Positions 36,070 through 46,014 are shown, counted from the stretch's first letter. The stretch is 64,000 bases of DNA from Hyphomicrobiales bacterium (GCA_021775455.1 JAJFHU010000006.1:1-64000); one strand, 5' to 3'. Made by a program: numbers and translations. The notes: a model not told the origin generated them from the letters alone.

Positions 36070-37188
36070 ATGGCATTCAAACTCAAAGGCTCTCACATAG
36101 CCGCTGGACTTGTTACTCTCGCAATTGGCGGCTGGATGTTGGCAGGCGACATCAATATTGGCGGTCAATCCGGCAACAATGCTGAAGCACCATCAGTTAA
36201 CGAACGGGCCGATGCTGAAGAAACCAAACTATTCCGGGTTAGCTATGTAACGCTTGAGAAACGCGAACGTTTTCAAACCGTCCCTGTACGCGGGCGCACG
36301 AAGGCCAATGCAATTGTGCCGATCAGGGCCGAAACCGATGGCAATCTTGCAAAGCGCCTTGTCAACAAGGGCGATCATGTAAATGCGGGTGATCTGGTTT
36401 GCGTGTTGAATCCAGGTGCAAGACAAGCCAGCCTTTTGGAAACGCAAGCGCAACTTGCGCAGGCTGAAGGAGAGCATGAAGCAAATTCCAAACTCGCTGA
36501 AAAAGGTTACACATCAAAGTCACAACTTCGCCAGATGAAATATGCAATGGACGCGGCAAAGGCAGCGGTGGCCCAGGCAGAACTCGAACTTGAGCGAACC
36601 GAGATCCGAACCAATGTTACTGGTACGGTGCAAGATCCAATTGCTGAAATCGGCGATGTTCTTGAAATTGGAAACACATGTGTGACTGTAGTTGACCGAT
36701 CATCCATGCAGTTCGTTGGTCAGATTTCCGAGCGTTCTGTCACAGATATTCAGATTGGCATGAGTGCGGAGGTTTCCATAATTGGCGGACAAACAGCGAA
36801 AGGTAACCTGAAATATATTTCACCTTCGGCAGACCCGCAAACCAGAACATTCCTGGTTGAAATTGACTTAGAGCAGAGCGATACCCTGATCAGGGATGGT
36901 TTGACTGCAAGCGCCATGATCAAACTTCCTCCGAAACCTGCTTTTCTGGTCTCTCCAGCTTGGTTGACACTGGCTGATACAGGTGAAGTCGGCCTTAAGG
37001 CAATTGATGATGAGGACCGGGTACAATTTGCTCCGGTTATCATTCTTTCGCAGGAAAAAGATGGCTTTTGGATTGATGGACCGGAGCCGGGTACGCGCGT
37101 CGTTACTCTTGGTCAGGAATATATTTCCGAGGGCGAAAAAGTTGAACCAGTGCCCGATCCGATCATTAAGGCGGAGGCCACCCAATGA
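36070..37188 (+). CDS. RND efflux periplasmic adaptor (membrane fusion protein)
   Basis: 372 residues. One N-terminal membrane anchor (HIAAGLVTLAIGGWML) and then the HlyD/AcrA-like layout: barrel-sandwich half (NAIVPIRAETDGNLAKRLVNKGDHVNAGDLV), a short alpha-hairpin (QAQLAQAEGEHEANSKLAEKG to about 170), the second half of the barrel-sandwich domain and a membrane-proximal region. It links the inner-membrane pump to an outer-membrane channel; no TolC gene is seen here. It overlaps the pump gene by four bases (ATGA). Confidence 0.92.
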   Translation: MAFKLKGSHIAAGLVTLAIGGWMLAGDINIGGQSGNNAEAPSVNERADAEETKLFRVSYVTLEKRERFQTVPVRGRTKANAIVPIRAETDGNLAKRLVNKGDHVNAGDLVCVLNPGARQASLLETQAQLAQAEGEHEANSKLAEKGYTSKSQLRQMKYAMDAAKAAVAQAELELERTEIRTNVTGTVQDPIAEIGDVLEIGNTCVTVVDRSSMQFVGQISERSVTDIQIGMSAEVSIIGGQTAKGNLKYISPSADPQTRTFLVEIDLEQSDTLIRDGLTASAMIKLPPKPAFLVSPAWLTLADTGEVGLKAIDDEDRVQFAPVIILSQEKDGFWIDGPEPGTRVVTLGQEYISEGEKVEPVPDPIIKAEATQ

Positions 37189-40100
37189 CCGAAGCACTGG
37201 AAACCATACTTTCCAGACCAAAAACGGTCTTGACCATGATGGTCGTCATGGTGGTGGCCGGGATTTTTGCCTATATCAACATTCCGAAAGAGGCAAACCC
37301 GGATATTGACGTCCCGGTCTATTATGTTTCAATTGCACAACAGGGAATATCACCCGGGGATGCCGACCGATTAATTGTTCGACCGGTGGAAACCGAACTC
37401 CGCGGACTTGATGGCCTGAAAGAAACTACTGCCATTGCGTCTCAGGGACATGCAGCGATTGTACTTGAGTTCAACATCGGAACCGATAAAGACAAGGTTC
37501 TGGCGGATATTCGCGACAAGGTAGATCAGGCGAAATCGGATCTCCCCGAAGATGCCGAAGAGCCAGCGATTTTCGAAACAAACTTCGCACTTGAACCGAC
37601 AATCATTGTTACCCTTTCTGGCAATGTTCCCGAACGTACACTGTATAACTCTGCCCGCCGGTTACAGGATGAAATTGAAGCTATCCCAAGCGTCCGTGAA
37701 GCCAATTTAACCGGAAGCCGGGAAGAGCAGCTTGAGGTCATCCTCGATCTGGTGAAGCTCGAATCCTATGACATCGGTCAGGAAGATTTGCTGCGCGTTC
37801 TTGGTCAGTATAACCAGCTGGTGCCAGCGGGTTTTCTTGATGATGGCAATGCTCGATTCAATCTGGAAGTGCCTGGCCTGATCGAAACCGCTGAAGATGT
37901 TTACAATATTCCGCTTAAGCAAAATGGCGAAGGTGTCGTAACCCTTGGTGACATTTCTGAATTGCGCCGCACATTCAAGGATGCGTCCAGTTTCACAAGA
38001 GTAAATGGCAAACCAGCGATTGCCATTGAGGTGATCAAGCGTATTGGCACCAACATCATTCAGAATAACCGCGATGTACGCGATGTGGTTGGAGAATTTA
38101 CCAAAAACTGGCCAGAGACCATAAAGATCAACTTTTTGATTGATCAATCGAACTTTATTTTTGAAGTCCTCGGTTCCCTTCAGTCGGCTATCATGACGGC
38201 AGTCTTGCTGGTCATGATCATTGTGGTTGGCTCGCTTGGAGTTCGTTCCGGGCTGTTGGTAGGGATCGCAATTCCAACGTCATTCATGGTTGGTTTCCTT
38301 ATTCTTTCCGGTCTGGGCATGACAGTAAACATGATGGTCATGTTCGGGATGGTGCTGACGGTTGGTATGTTGGTCGATGGTGCCATTGTGGTCAGTGAAT
38401 ATGCCGACCGCAAGATCGCTGAAGGCATGGCACCTGAAGATGCATATCCAAGGGCAGCCAAGCTAATGTTCTGGCCGGTAGTTTCTTCAACAGCGACTAC
38501 GCTTGCAGCATTCTTGCCGCTGCTGTTGTGGCCCGGTGTTTCTGGCGAGTTCATGAGTTACTTGCCAATCATGGTGATTATCGTGCTCTCAGCATCGCTA
38601 CTAACCGCTCTTGTCTTCCTGCCTGCCACAGGCACTATGATTGCCAAAACCTCTGATTTTTGTGCCCGCAACTCCCGGATGGTACTCAGCGTTGTTTTAG
38701 CCGTGGTTGTCGGCTTCATGGCAAAGAATATCGGATTTTCAGAGTTTAGCGGGATTGTTCAGCTTATTGGCGGGATTGGGTTTGCGCTTGCCGCTGGATT
38801 TGTAACCTGGAAGGTTATTGGTGTGTTGCCAAACAGGGGAACCGGCAAATCTGAAGAAGTAGAATCAACCGCACAAATGTTGTCAGCTGGAGCCAAACTT
38901 GAAATCGAAAATGTTCGCGGTCTTACCGGCACCTACCTGCGCTTTCTCAACATTGCAACACGGAACGTTAAAACCAATCTTGTGGTAATTGCCGTCGCCA
39001 TTGTCATAACAATCGGCACATTCATGACGTTCGGCTCAAACAATGCGGGCGTAGAATTTTTCGTCGAAGAAGAACCGGATATCGCAATGGTTTTCGTTTC
39101 TGCTAGGGGAAATCTGTCGGCCCGGGAGATACTCGCAATTTCCACCCGTGTTGAAAAAGAAGTGCTGGACACGCCCGGCATCGACAATGTTGTAATGACT
39201 GCTACCGCCCCGGGCGGTTCTGCAGGAGGCCGCGTGAGCCCCAGCGCTCCCCAAGATGTTCCACCAGACACCGTCACAACCATGCAGGTGGAACTAGCCG
39301 ATTACTCGGTACGTCGACGTGCTGTCGAGATTTTTGCTGAAATTCGTCAACGGGTTGCAGACATTCCAGGCATCAAGGTTGAAGTCAGAAAACTCGAAGG
39401 CGGACCGCCGACCGGTAAAGATGTGCGTTTGGAAGTCAAGTCAACAGACTACGATACAATGGTAGCAGCGGTTGCACGTATTCGTGACAAGTTTGATACG
39501 GTCGCGGATTTGCAGGATATTGAAGATGGTCGCCCCTTACCCGGAATTGAATGGCAAGTCTCTGTGGATCGCCAGGAGGCTGGTCGTTACAACGCCGGTA
39601 TTACTGCATTGGGTGCCATGATCCAGCTTGTGACCAATGGCGTCTTGATTGGCGACTATCGACCGAACGATTCAGAAGATGAAGTTGATATTCGCGTACG
39701 ACTTCCACAGGAACAGCGTTCACTCAACCAACTGGATGAATTGCGATTGCGCACAGACAATGGACATGTTCCCATTTCAAATTTCGTCGATGTATCAGCA
39801 CGGCCAAAGGTTTCATCGATTACGAGAAAAGACGGCCTTTATGCAATGGATGTAAAGGCCACCCTGCAAGACGAAGCAAAAGCACGAGGCCTTACACCGG
39901 ACGACAAAGTTTCGGAAATCCAGAACTGGCTCGACAACCAGGAATGGCCGGAAAATGTCTATATGCGTTTTCGTGGCGCTGACGAAGAACAAAAGGAATC
40001 CGGTGTATTTCTTGGAAAGGCGGCACTGGGTGCCCTTTTTCTGATGTTCATCATTCTGGTGACGCAATTCAACTCGTTCTATCAGACCTTTCTCACGCTC

Positions 40101-40688
40101 TCGACGGTGATACTGGCCATTGTCGGTGTATTGATCGGCATGATGATTACCGGGCAGAAATTTTCAATTATCATGACTGGAACGGGCGTGGTAGCGTTGG
40201 CCGGTATTGTAGTGAACAACGCCATCGTCTTGATTGACACTTATAACCGGTTACGCTCGGAAGGCGTTGATATCAGGGAAGCAGTGCTCAAAACCTCCGC
40301 ACAGCGGCTTCGACCAATTCTGCTGACTACCGTCACGACCATCATGGGTCTAGTGCCAATGGCATTGTCGATAAACTTCGATTTCTTTGCACAGGCAGTT
40401 AATATCGGTTCGATTACCGCAATCTGGTGGGTGCAACTTTCCACTGCAATTATATCGGGTCTTGCGTTTTCAACTCTACTAACTTTGGTTTTAATACCGG
40501 TTATGCTGACGTTCCCAACAAACGTTGCGCAAGGTTATGAGCGCGTGTTTGCGAGGAAAGCAACAGATAAGGGTAAAGGCAGTCCGGCAGGTCTGGAAAT
40601 TCCGAAAAAACGTCGGGTGCCAGTTCGGAAGAAGCAGAAAACGCCGAAAGACGGAGATGCTGACGTGATCCCGGATGCCGCCGAGTAG
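37185..40688 (+). CDS. RND superfamily efflux permease (HAE-type)
   Basis: 1167 residues, longer than the usual ~1040. It starts MTEALETILSRPKTVLTMMVV and has two large periplasmic loops and the expected TM2-TM6 block starting LGSLQSAIMTAVLLVMIIVVG. The proton-relay motif reads MLVDGAIVVSEYADRK, with Gly where many pumps have a second Asp. Residues ~490-560 form an extra segment with two more hydrophobic stretches (MVLSVVLAVVVGFMA and IVQLIGGIGFALAAGFVTW) between TM6 and TM7, which suggests 14 rather than 12 membrane segments. The C-terminal tail is very basic (KKRRVPVRKKQKTP). Substrate unknown. Confidence 0.93.
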   Translation: MTEALETILSRPKTVLTMMVVMVVAGIFAYINIPKEANPDIDVPVYYVSIAQQGISPGDADRLIVRPVETELRGLDGLKETTAIASQGHAAIVLEFNIGTDKDKVLADIRDKVDQAKSDLPEDAEEPAIFETNFALEPTIIVTLSGNVPERTLYNSARRLQDEIEAIPSVREANLTGSREEQLEVILDLVKLESYDIGQEDLLRVLGQYNQLVPAGFLDDGNARFNLEVPGLIETAEDVYNIPLKQNGEGVVTLGDISELRRTFKDASSFTRVNGKPAIAIEVIKRIGTNIIQNNRDVRDVVGEFTKNWPETIKINFLIDQSNFIFEVLGSLQSAIMTAVLLVMIIVVGSLGVRSGLLVGIAIPTSFMVGFLILSGLGMTVNMMVMFGMVLTVGMLVDGAIVVSEYADRKIAEGMAPEDAYPRAAKLMFWPVVSSTATTLAAFLPLLLWPGVSGEFMSYLPIMVIIVLSASLLTALVFLPATGTMIAKTSDFCARNSRMVLSVVLAVVVGFMAKNIGFSEFSGIVQLIGGIGFALAAGFVTWKVIGVLPNRGTGKSEEVESTAQMLSAGAKLEIENVRGLTGTYLRFLNIATRNVKTNLVVIAVAIVITIGTFMTFGSNNAGVEFFVEEEPDIAMVFVSARGNLSAREILAISTRVEKEVLDTPGIDNVVMTATAPGGSAGGRVSPSAPQDVPPDTVTTMQVELADYSVRRRAVEIFAEIRQRVADIPGIKVEVRKLEGGPPTGKDVRLEVKSTDYDTMVAAVARIRDKFDTVADLQDIEDGRPLPGIEWQVSVDRQEAGRYNAGITALGAMIQLVTNGVLIGDYRPNDSEDEVDIRVRLPQEQRSLNQLDELRLRTDNGHVPISNFVDVSARPKVSSITRKDGLYAMDVKATLQDEAKARGLTPDDKVSEIQNWLDNQEWPENVYMRFRGADEEQKESGVFLGKAALGALFLMFIILVTQFNSFYQTFLTLSTVILAIVGVLIGMMITGQKFSIIMTGTGVVALAGIVVNNAIVLIDTYNRLRSEGVDIREAVLKTSAQRLRPILLTTVTTIMGLVPMALSINFDFFAQAVNIGSITAIWWVQLSTAIISGLAFSTLLTLVLIPVMLTFPTNVAQGYERVFARKATDKGKGSPAGLEIPKKRRVPVRKKQKTPKDGDADVIPDAAE

Positions 40689-40695
40689 AAGATTT

Positions 40696-41544
40696 TTATT
40701 TCTTTTTGCCTTTGGGGATCGCAACGGTGTGCTTTGCGGAAAGCCGATGCCATTCTCGATAGGAAAATGGCAGTGACAACAAATAGATTACGCTCAGGGT
40801 TGTCAGCGTTTCCCACGGGTAAGAAAGCAGGAGAGCAATCAAAAAAACTGCCATTATCATCAGCGGCGCGACCAAATCGCGGCGAATTTTCTTGCTGAAA
40901 TCCTTGCCAGAAAAACTGGGTATACTCGATACCATCAGAAATCCAGCAAACAAGGTAAAAATAGTCGAAAGCCAGGATACTGCAATTGTGTTCTCCACAT
41001 CCAGCAGTAACAAGTAAAGCGGCAATAGCACTATGACGGCGCCTGCTGGTGCGGGCACTCCAACAAAAAAGCGACTTTGCCATTTTTCGGTATCGTCACT
41101 CTCCAGCATGACATTAAACCGGGCAAGTCGAAGGCAAGCACATATCGCGTAAATCAAAGCTGCTATCCATCCAGGAGAACGCACATCGGAAAGAATTGAA
41201 AAATAGAGCAACAATGCGGGTGCAACACCAAAGTTTACAAAATCGGCGAGGCTGTCCATTTGGGCGCCAAAGCGCGTGCTTGATTTGAGGAACCGGGCTA
41301 CCCGCCCGTCAATTCCATCAAGAAAACCTGCAAATAGAATTGCTGCGATCGCCAATTCAAGACGACCCTCGATCGCAAATCTTATCGCGGTAAGCCCCGA
41401 ACAAATTGCCAGTAAAGTCAGAAGATTTGGGAAAATTGTACGAAGTGGTATGTCGCGCAAGCGGGTTTGTCTTTGGGTCGAACTGTCCGCTTCGACTTTT
41501 GCGCTTTCGCCTTCGGGATCAAATGGAGGAAAAGGAGTATCCAT
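40696..41544 (-). CDS. pssA: CDP-diacylglycerol-serine O-phosphatidyltransferase
   Basis: 282 residues, inner membrane. It makes phosphatidylserine from CDP-diacylglycerol and serine. The CDP-alcohol phosphotransferase motif DG-x2-AR-x8-G-x3-D-x3-D is present: Asp79-Gly80, Ala83-Arg84, Gly93, Asp97 and Asp101. About eight hydrophobic segments follow a polar N-terminus of ~35 residues. It lies five bases after psd, which uses its product, and converges on the RND gene with seven bases between stops. Confidence 0.96.
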   Translation of the reverse strand: MDTPFPPFDPEGESAKVEADSSTQRQTRLRDIPLRTIFPNLLTLLAICSGLTAIRFAIEGRLELAIAAILFAGFLDGIDGRVARFLKSSTRFGAQMDSLADFVNFGVAPALLLYFSILSDVRSPGWIAALIYAICACLRLARFNVMLESDDTEKWQSRFFVGVPAPAGAVIVLLPLYLLLLDVENTIAVSWLSTIFTLFAGFLMVSSIPSFSGKDFSKKIRRDLVAPLMIMAVFLIALLLSYPWETLTTLSVIYLLSLPFSYREWHRLSAKHTVAIPKGKKK

Positions 41545-41549
41545 GGATG

Positions 41550-42248
41550 TCAGCTTACCCTGATAAGCGGCGCGGCGAAATCCTTGTCAAAACGCGCAAG
41601 CACCGTTTCACCTGCGATGCTGGTTTGTCCCAATGCCACTGCAGGATTTGCAGTATCCGGCAGATATACGTCAAGACGCGAGCCGAAGCGAATAAGTCCA
41701 AAACGTTCGCCACTTGTAAGCTCATCACCCTCTTCAACCCAACAGACAATTCTTCGAGCCACCAGACCGGCAATCTGCACGACGCCGATTTCGCCATGAT
41801 CAGAGTCGATCACCAAACCATTTCGCTCGTTCTGTAGAGACGCCTTGTCCAGTTCTGCGTTCAAAAAGCTGCCAGAAGTATAAACTATACGGTCTATTTT
41901 TCCCCGCATCGGTGCACGGTTCACATGGCAATTGAACACATTCATGAAGATCGAAACCCGAAGCATCGGTGCATCTCCAAGTTTGAGCTCTGCAGGCGGC
42001 GTTACTTTTCCCACGTGGGAAATCCGGCCATCGGCGGGGCTTACCACAAGATCATTACTTACTGGTATCACCCGCTTGGGATCCCGGAAAAACAGCGCGC
42101 ACCAAACAGTCAGAGCCAACCCAAGATAAAAGAGTGGTGACCAAATCCAACCCAGAACGATTGTTGCCAAAGCAAATGCTGCAATGAAAGGATATCCCTC
42201 TCTATGAACAGGCGGGATTGCATTTTGAATGGTATTGAGCAGGTTCAT
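41550..42248 (-). CDS. psd: Phosphatidylserine decarboxylase proenzyme
   Basis: 232 residues, the short bacterial form. It converts phosphatidylserine to phosphatidylethanolamine with a pyruvoyl group made by self-cleavage between Gly189 and Ser190 in [11 protein letters not shown]. The N-terminal hydrophobic segment ([15 protein letters not shown]) anchors it in the inner membrane. PADGRISHV and [12 protein letters not shown] are also typical. First gene of psd-pssA on the minus strand. Confidence 0.96.
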   Translation of the reverse strand: MNLLNTIQNAIPPVHREGYPFIAAFALATIVLGWIWSPLFYLGLALTVWCALFFRDPKRVIPVSNDLVVSPADGRISHVGKVTPPAELKLGDAPMLRVSIFMNVFNCHVNRAPMRGKIDRIVYTSGSFLNAELDKASLQNERNGLVIDSDHGEIGVVQIAGLVARRIVCWVEEGDELTSGERFGLIRFGSRLDVYLPDTANPAVALGQTSIAGETVLARFDKDFAAPLIRVS

Positions 42249-42337
42249 CAGTTCTTCCTGTAAAGTAACAGCACTCGCTAGCAGTTTTGGTCTCCCGACT
42301 CAATTGACCAGTAGAAGTATGTTCATATTTTTTGAAG

Positions 42338-44278
42338 TCATGCTGATTCCGAATCTCGAGGTTTTCGGATTACCAGACCAAGCTCATCACTCTCGCGTGC
42401 TGCACGCAAACGATCTTCAGCTTCTGTTGCCTCGCGCTGGCGGTTCCACATTTGCGCATAAAGCCCTTTTTTGCGTATCAACTTGGCATGTTTGCCGCGT
42501 TCAGCAATGGCACCATCGCGCAACACAATGATCTCGTCCGCATTTATCACTGTTGACAGCCGGTGGGCAATTACCAGCGTTGTCCGGTTTTTTGAAACTT
42601 CGTCCAGTGCCGACTGTATCTCGCGTTCTGTCTGAGTATCCAGAGCCGATGTGGCTTCGTCCAGTATCAGGATTGGAGGAGCTTTCAAAAGCGTTCGCGC
42701 TATGGCAACGCGCTGTTTTTCTCCGCCTGACAGTTTCAATCCACGCTCACCAACTTGCGATTCATAACCGTCTGGCAGCTGGCGAATAAAGTCGCCGATT
42801 TGCGCCATTTCCGCTGCCTGCTCTACTTCTGCGTCACTGGCATCAGGCCTTCCGTACCGAACGTTGTAACGGATGGTGTCATTGAACAATACGGTGTCCT
42901 GAGGCACCATTCCAATGCGATGCCTAAGCGACGCCTGCTGGACATCACGAATGTCCTGCCCATCTATGGTGATCTTGCCCTCCGTGACATCATAGAAACG
43001 GAACAGCAGCCTGGATATGGTCGATTTACCGGCTCCGGAAGGACCAACAATAGCCACCGTCTTGCCTGGCGGCACCTTGAACGATACATCTTTGAGAATG
43101 GAGCGCTCTTTGTCGTAGTGAAACTTGACCGAACTGAATTCTATGGCTCCCTTGGTGCATTCCAACAGTTTTGCATCCGGTTTGTCGGTAATTTCCTTTT
43201 CAACTGTCAGCAGATCAAACATGTCTTCCAGGTCTGCAAACCCCTGGCGGATCTCGCGATACAAGAAACCGATAAAATTCAGTGGAATCGACAATTGCAT
43301 GAGTAACGCGTTGATCATGACAAAATCACCGACAGTTTGCTCACCCTGTTGTACGGCAATCGCAGAAAGAACCATGCAAGCTCCCATCCCGATGCCAAGA
43401 ATTACCGCCTGACCGGAGTTTAACCATGCGAGCGATGTCCACACTTTGGTGGCGGCTCTTTCATAACGCTCCATTGAGTGATCGAAGCGTTCCGCTTCCA
43501 GGTTTTCATTTCCGAAATATTTGACGGTTTCAAAGTTGAGAAGACTGTCCACTGCCTTTGAATGTGCATCTGTATCGTTTTCATTCATATCCCGCCGGAT
43601 ATTGATACGCCAATCGCTGGCGCGCACAGAAAACCATACATACGCCCAAACCATCACTGCCACGATGACCAGGTACACAAACCCAAAGAGATACCAGATA
43701 AATGCCGCCATGAAGGCAAACTCAACAATTGTGGGAATGCCGTTCAAGATTGAGAAGCGGACGATTGATTCTATCCCCTTGGTGCCGCGTTCGATAACCC
43801 GGGAGAGCCCGCCTGTTTTGCGTTGCAAGTGGTATCGCAAACTAAGCGAATGCATATGGCGGAACACTATCGAAGACAGGCGTCTGACCGCATATTGGCC
43901 CACACTGGCAAACAGCGCGTCCCGCATCTGGTTCATCACGACCATGATCACGCGTCCAACGTTAAAGGCAACTACAAGCATCACCGGCGCAACCAGCATC
44001 GCTGGCAACCACTCATAACCACCACCTTCACCTGTAAGGCCATCCGTCGCCATCTTGTACAAATACGGCACCAAAACCGTAACGATCTTGGCGATGATCA
44101 TGATCACAAATGCCCAAACCACCCGCATCTTGAGATCGGAACGCTCAGATGGCCACATATAAGGCCACAAGTTTCCAAGGGTGGTCAGGATATTGCCATC
44201 ACTTGCCTGAATGACACGTTGGTCAGGCGTTGTTTGGCCGACGGATGCTTCAGATTTAGCTGATGTTTGATTTATCAT
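42338..44278 (-). CDS. ABC exporter, ATM1/HMT1-like (fused membrane and ATPase domains)
   Basis: 646 residues. Six hydrophobic segments in the first ~360 residues are fused to one ABC ATPase with Walker [10 protein letters not shown] near 425, signature LSGGEKQR near 535 and Walker B ILILDEATSALD. The membrane part matches the ATM1-type heavy-metal/glutathione exporters of alphaproteobacteria (NaAtm1 family), which export glutathione-linked metal or sulfur compounds. It follows an ArsR-family gene with a nine-base gap and shares its promoter and operator, which supports a metal-stress role. Confidence 0.9.
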   Translation of the reverse strand: MINQTSAKSEASVGQTTPDQRVIQASDGNILTTLGNLWPYMWPSERSDLKMRVVWAFVIMIIAKIVTVLVPYLYKMATDGLTGEGGGYEWLPAMLVAPVMLVVAFNVGRVIMVVMNQMRDALFASVGQYAVRRLSSIVFRHMHSLSLRYHLQRKTGGLSRVIERGTKGIESIVRFSILNGIPTIVEFAFMAAFIWYLFGFVYLVIVAVMVWAYVWFSVRASDWRINIRRDMNENDTDAHSKAVDSLLNFETVKYFGNENLEAERFDHSMERYERAATKVWTSLAWLNSGQAVILGIGMGACMVLSAIAVQQGEQTVGDFVMINALLMQLSIPLNFIGFLYREIRQGFADLEDMFDLLTVEKEITDKPDAKLLECTKGAIEFSSVKFHYDKERSILKDVSFKVPPGKTVAIVGPSGAGKSTISRLLFRFYDVTEGKITIDGQDIRDVQQASLRHRIGMVPQDTVLFNDTIRYNVRYGRPDASDAEVEQAAEMAQIGDFIRQLPDGYESQVGERGLKLSGGEKQRVAIARTLLKAPPILILDEATSALDTQTEREIQSALDEVSKNRTTLVIAHRLSTVINADEIIVLRDGAIAERGKHAKLIRKKGLYAQMWNRQREATEAEDRLRAARESDELGLVIRKPRDSESA

Positions 44279-44287
44279 CGGGTTTGC

Positions 44288-44662
44288 TTAACCTGTTGCC
44301 TTTCTATTTTCTGAAGTACTGACAATTTGCGAAAGGGAGCTCATTGCTGACTGCAATGCCGGTTTATTCAACTTATAATATGAGCGGGTACCTTTATGGG
44401 TGACATTAACCAAACCGGCTCTTTTCAAAACATCCAGATGCTGTGAAACTGTTGACTGCGCCAGAGGAAGGCACTCACACACATCACCGCAACATGGCAT
44501 TGAAAGTTCTTTAAGGCGGGAAACTATTTGCAAACGCGCTGGATGGCCAAGTGCTTTTAATTGTTCAGCCAACAGGCACGAACTTGCGTCATCAAACTCG
44601 ATGCAATCCCTATAATTTTGGGAATTGCTCCGCGCTGCCAACTTATCAGGTTTTCGATTCAT
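44288..44662 (-). CDS. ArsR/SmtB family metal-responsive repressor
   Basis: 124 residues. A winged-helix DNA-binding protein with the family core LKALGHPARLQIVSRLKEL and recognition helix QSTVSQHLDVLKRAGLV. Directly before that helix is a cysteine cluster CCGDVCEC (Cys57, 58, 62, 64), in the position of the metal-binding motif of ArsR/CadC sensors. It should repress its own operon with the ABC exporter and release it on binding a thiophilic metal. An 18-base inverted repeat lies just upstream of its start. Ends nine bases before the exporter gene. Confidence 0.93.
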   Translation of the reverse strand: MNRKPDKLAARSNSQNYRDCIEFDDASSCLLAEQLKALGHPARLQIVSRLKELSMPCCGDVCECLPLAQSTVSQHLDVLKRAGLVNVTHKGTRSYYKLNKPALQSAMSSLSQIVSTSENRKATG

Positions 44663-44684
44663 TCGCCCTTTATCGGCATTTTAC

Positions 44685-44702
44685 GATGAATGTCAATTCA
44701 TC
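44685..44702. promoter_or_regulatory. Candidate ArsR operator
   Basis: GATGAAT (44685-44691), centre GTCA, ATTCATC (44696-44702): a perfect 7-4-7 inverted repeat, 22 bases upstream of the arsR-type ATG on the minus strand. The size and the TGAAT-N4-ATTCA core match operators of SmtB/ArsR repressors. Confidence 0.65.
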
Positions 44703-44724
44703 ATTACATGCCATCGAATGCCAA

Positions 44725-45825
44725 TTAGCCGGAATTGCTGACTTCTTCGGAATCAGGCTGATCTGGAACCTTTAAAACCTGCCCGGGATAAATCAAATCG
44801 GGATCGCGGATCTGATCAGTATTCGCTTCAAAGATCGTTGTATACCGGACGCCGGCGCCATAATTGCGATAAGCAACTTTCCAGAGGCTGTCCCCGCGCC
44901 TGATGATAACTGATGTTCCGGTCCGAATTTCAGGCTTCACTTCTTCAGTTGGTTCTGGTTCTGGCTCTGCTTCTGCTACTACCTGCGGCTCATGCACCAA
45001 GCTGACCTCAGCGCGAGCAAGAACCTTACCGGAATCGACATCGACCATGTCGGCACGCACGGCGTAACGCCCCTCGGCAACCTCCCGCGTTCCTTCAAAC
45101 AGGAATGAACCATTTTCAGCAACAGCGGCGGAACCAAGCAATTCTTCATCCAAATACAAGTTAATCAGGCTGCCAGGCTCACCGGTCCCGGCAATGTAAA
45201 TGCGACTGCCTTCCACTTCGGCAGCTTCAATCAACACTGGCGCTACCGGATCAGGTTCGGGAGTTGGCTCAAGCTCAACCTTTGCCACCTCTTTGGGTTC
45301 AGGTCTTTGCAGAAGACGGCTTGGCTTATCCTTCTCGGTCAAAAGAACATAAATCTCGCCGGAATTATCATCCGGAATTTGAATTAAGGCGACTTCTGCA
45401 GAGAGAACCGGTTCTCCTTCTTTTGGAGTCGCTCGAATAAAGAGTTCATGAAGACCGGGAGCCAGCGGGTTTTCCAGAACAATTGCGAAATCACCTGACG
45501 GGCCGGAATTCGTCTCGGCGATTGGGCCCTCAAGATTCAAAATCTCTATTTTACTGTCTGCCGGGCCATTACCTGCGGCTACAAGCGAGCCGTTTTTCTC
45601 GATACGCAGCACGTCAAAGCGTGGCAAAACAGGCTCCTCAGCTTCGATCATGATCTCAGGAGCGTTGGTTTCCGGTTCAGGCTGCATCAATTGTATGATG
45701 GGTTCAGGTTTTGCTACCGGTTCTTTGTCAAACAGGTCCTGCCGCTCGACAGCAACATAAACCGCTACACCTGTTGCCAGTACTCCAGCACCGGTGAAAA
45801 ACAAAGGTATCATACCTTGAATCAT
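44725..45825 (-). CDS. LysM domain envelope protein with Ig-like repeats
   Basis: 366 residues from ATG 45825 (MIQGMIPLFFTGAGVLATGVAVYVAVE), behind GGTAGGGGCAGG; an ATG at 45846 would add seven residues. One N-terminal membrane segment, a linker rich in Glu, Pro and Gln, two bacterial Ig-like domains (around 75-150 and 180-265), then acidic Glu/Pro stretches. The C-terminal LysM domain starts IRRGDSLWKVAYRNYGAG and ends YPGQVLKVPD. LysM domains bind peptidoglycan, so it is likely anchored in the inner membrane and reaches the cell wall. The arsR-type gene follows. Confidence 0.88.
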   Translation of the reverse strand: MIQGMIPLFFTGAGVLATGVAVYVAVERQDLFDKEPVAKPEPIIQLMQPEPETNAPEIMIEAEEPVLPRFDVLRIEKNGSLVAAGNGPADSKIEILNLEGPIAETNSGPSGDFAIVLENPLAPGLHELFIRATPKEGEPVLSAEVALIQIPDDNSGEIYVLLTEKDKPSRLLQRPEPKEVAKVELEPTPEPDPVAPVLIEAAEVEGSRIYIAGTGEPGSLINLYLDEELLGSAAVAENGSFLFEGTREVAEGRYAVRADMVDVDSGKVLARAEVSLVHEPQVVAEAEPEPEPTEEVKPEIRTGTSVIIRRGDSLWKVAYRNYGAGVRYTTIFEANTDQIRDPDLIYPGQVLKVPDQPDSEEVSNSG

Positions 45826-45982
45826 TGAACCTGCCCCTACCTGCATTTGTTATTGAATTTTCCGCAAAATTCAGCGAAAAACCTCATATACCCATCTATT
45901 TATACCCAATTCCTCAAGTTTGTAAGTAACTTTGTTATGAAGGCGTTCCCCTTAATCGCAAAAAATGGAAATCTTGGCGATT

Positions 45983-45995
45983 AATGATTCTCATT
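45983..45995 (+). promoter_or_regulatory. Weak Fur-like inverted repeat upstream of the LOG gene
   Basis: AATGA-TTC-TCATT (45983-45995), 19 bases before the ATG at 46015. It resembles the core of a Fur box, but most rhizobia control iron genes through RirA and Irr, and the target has no known iron link. Low confidence. Confidence 0.25.
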
Positions 45996-46014
45996 GTATT
46001 TCCGGGTTGATCTC

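Noticed and set aside
43521-44018. 165-codon open frame opposite the ABC exporter
   Set aside because: Antisense to the membrane domain of the exporter, with no supporting signal.
45983-45995. Functional Fur box before the LOG gene
   Set aside because: Only the short core matches and rhizobia mainly use RirA/Irr; kept only as a low-confidence site.
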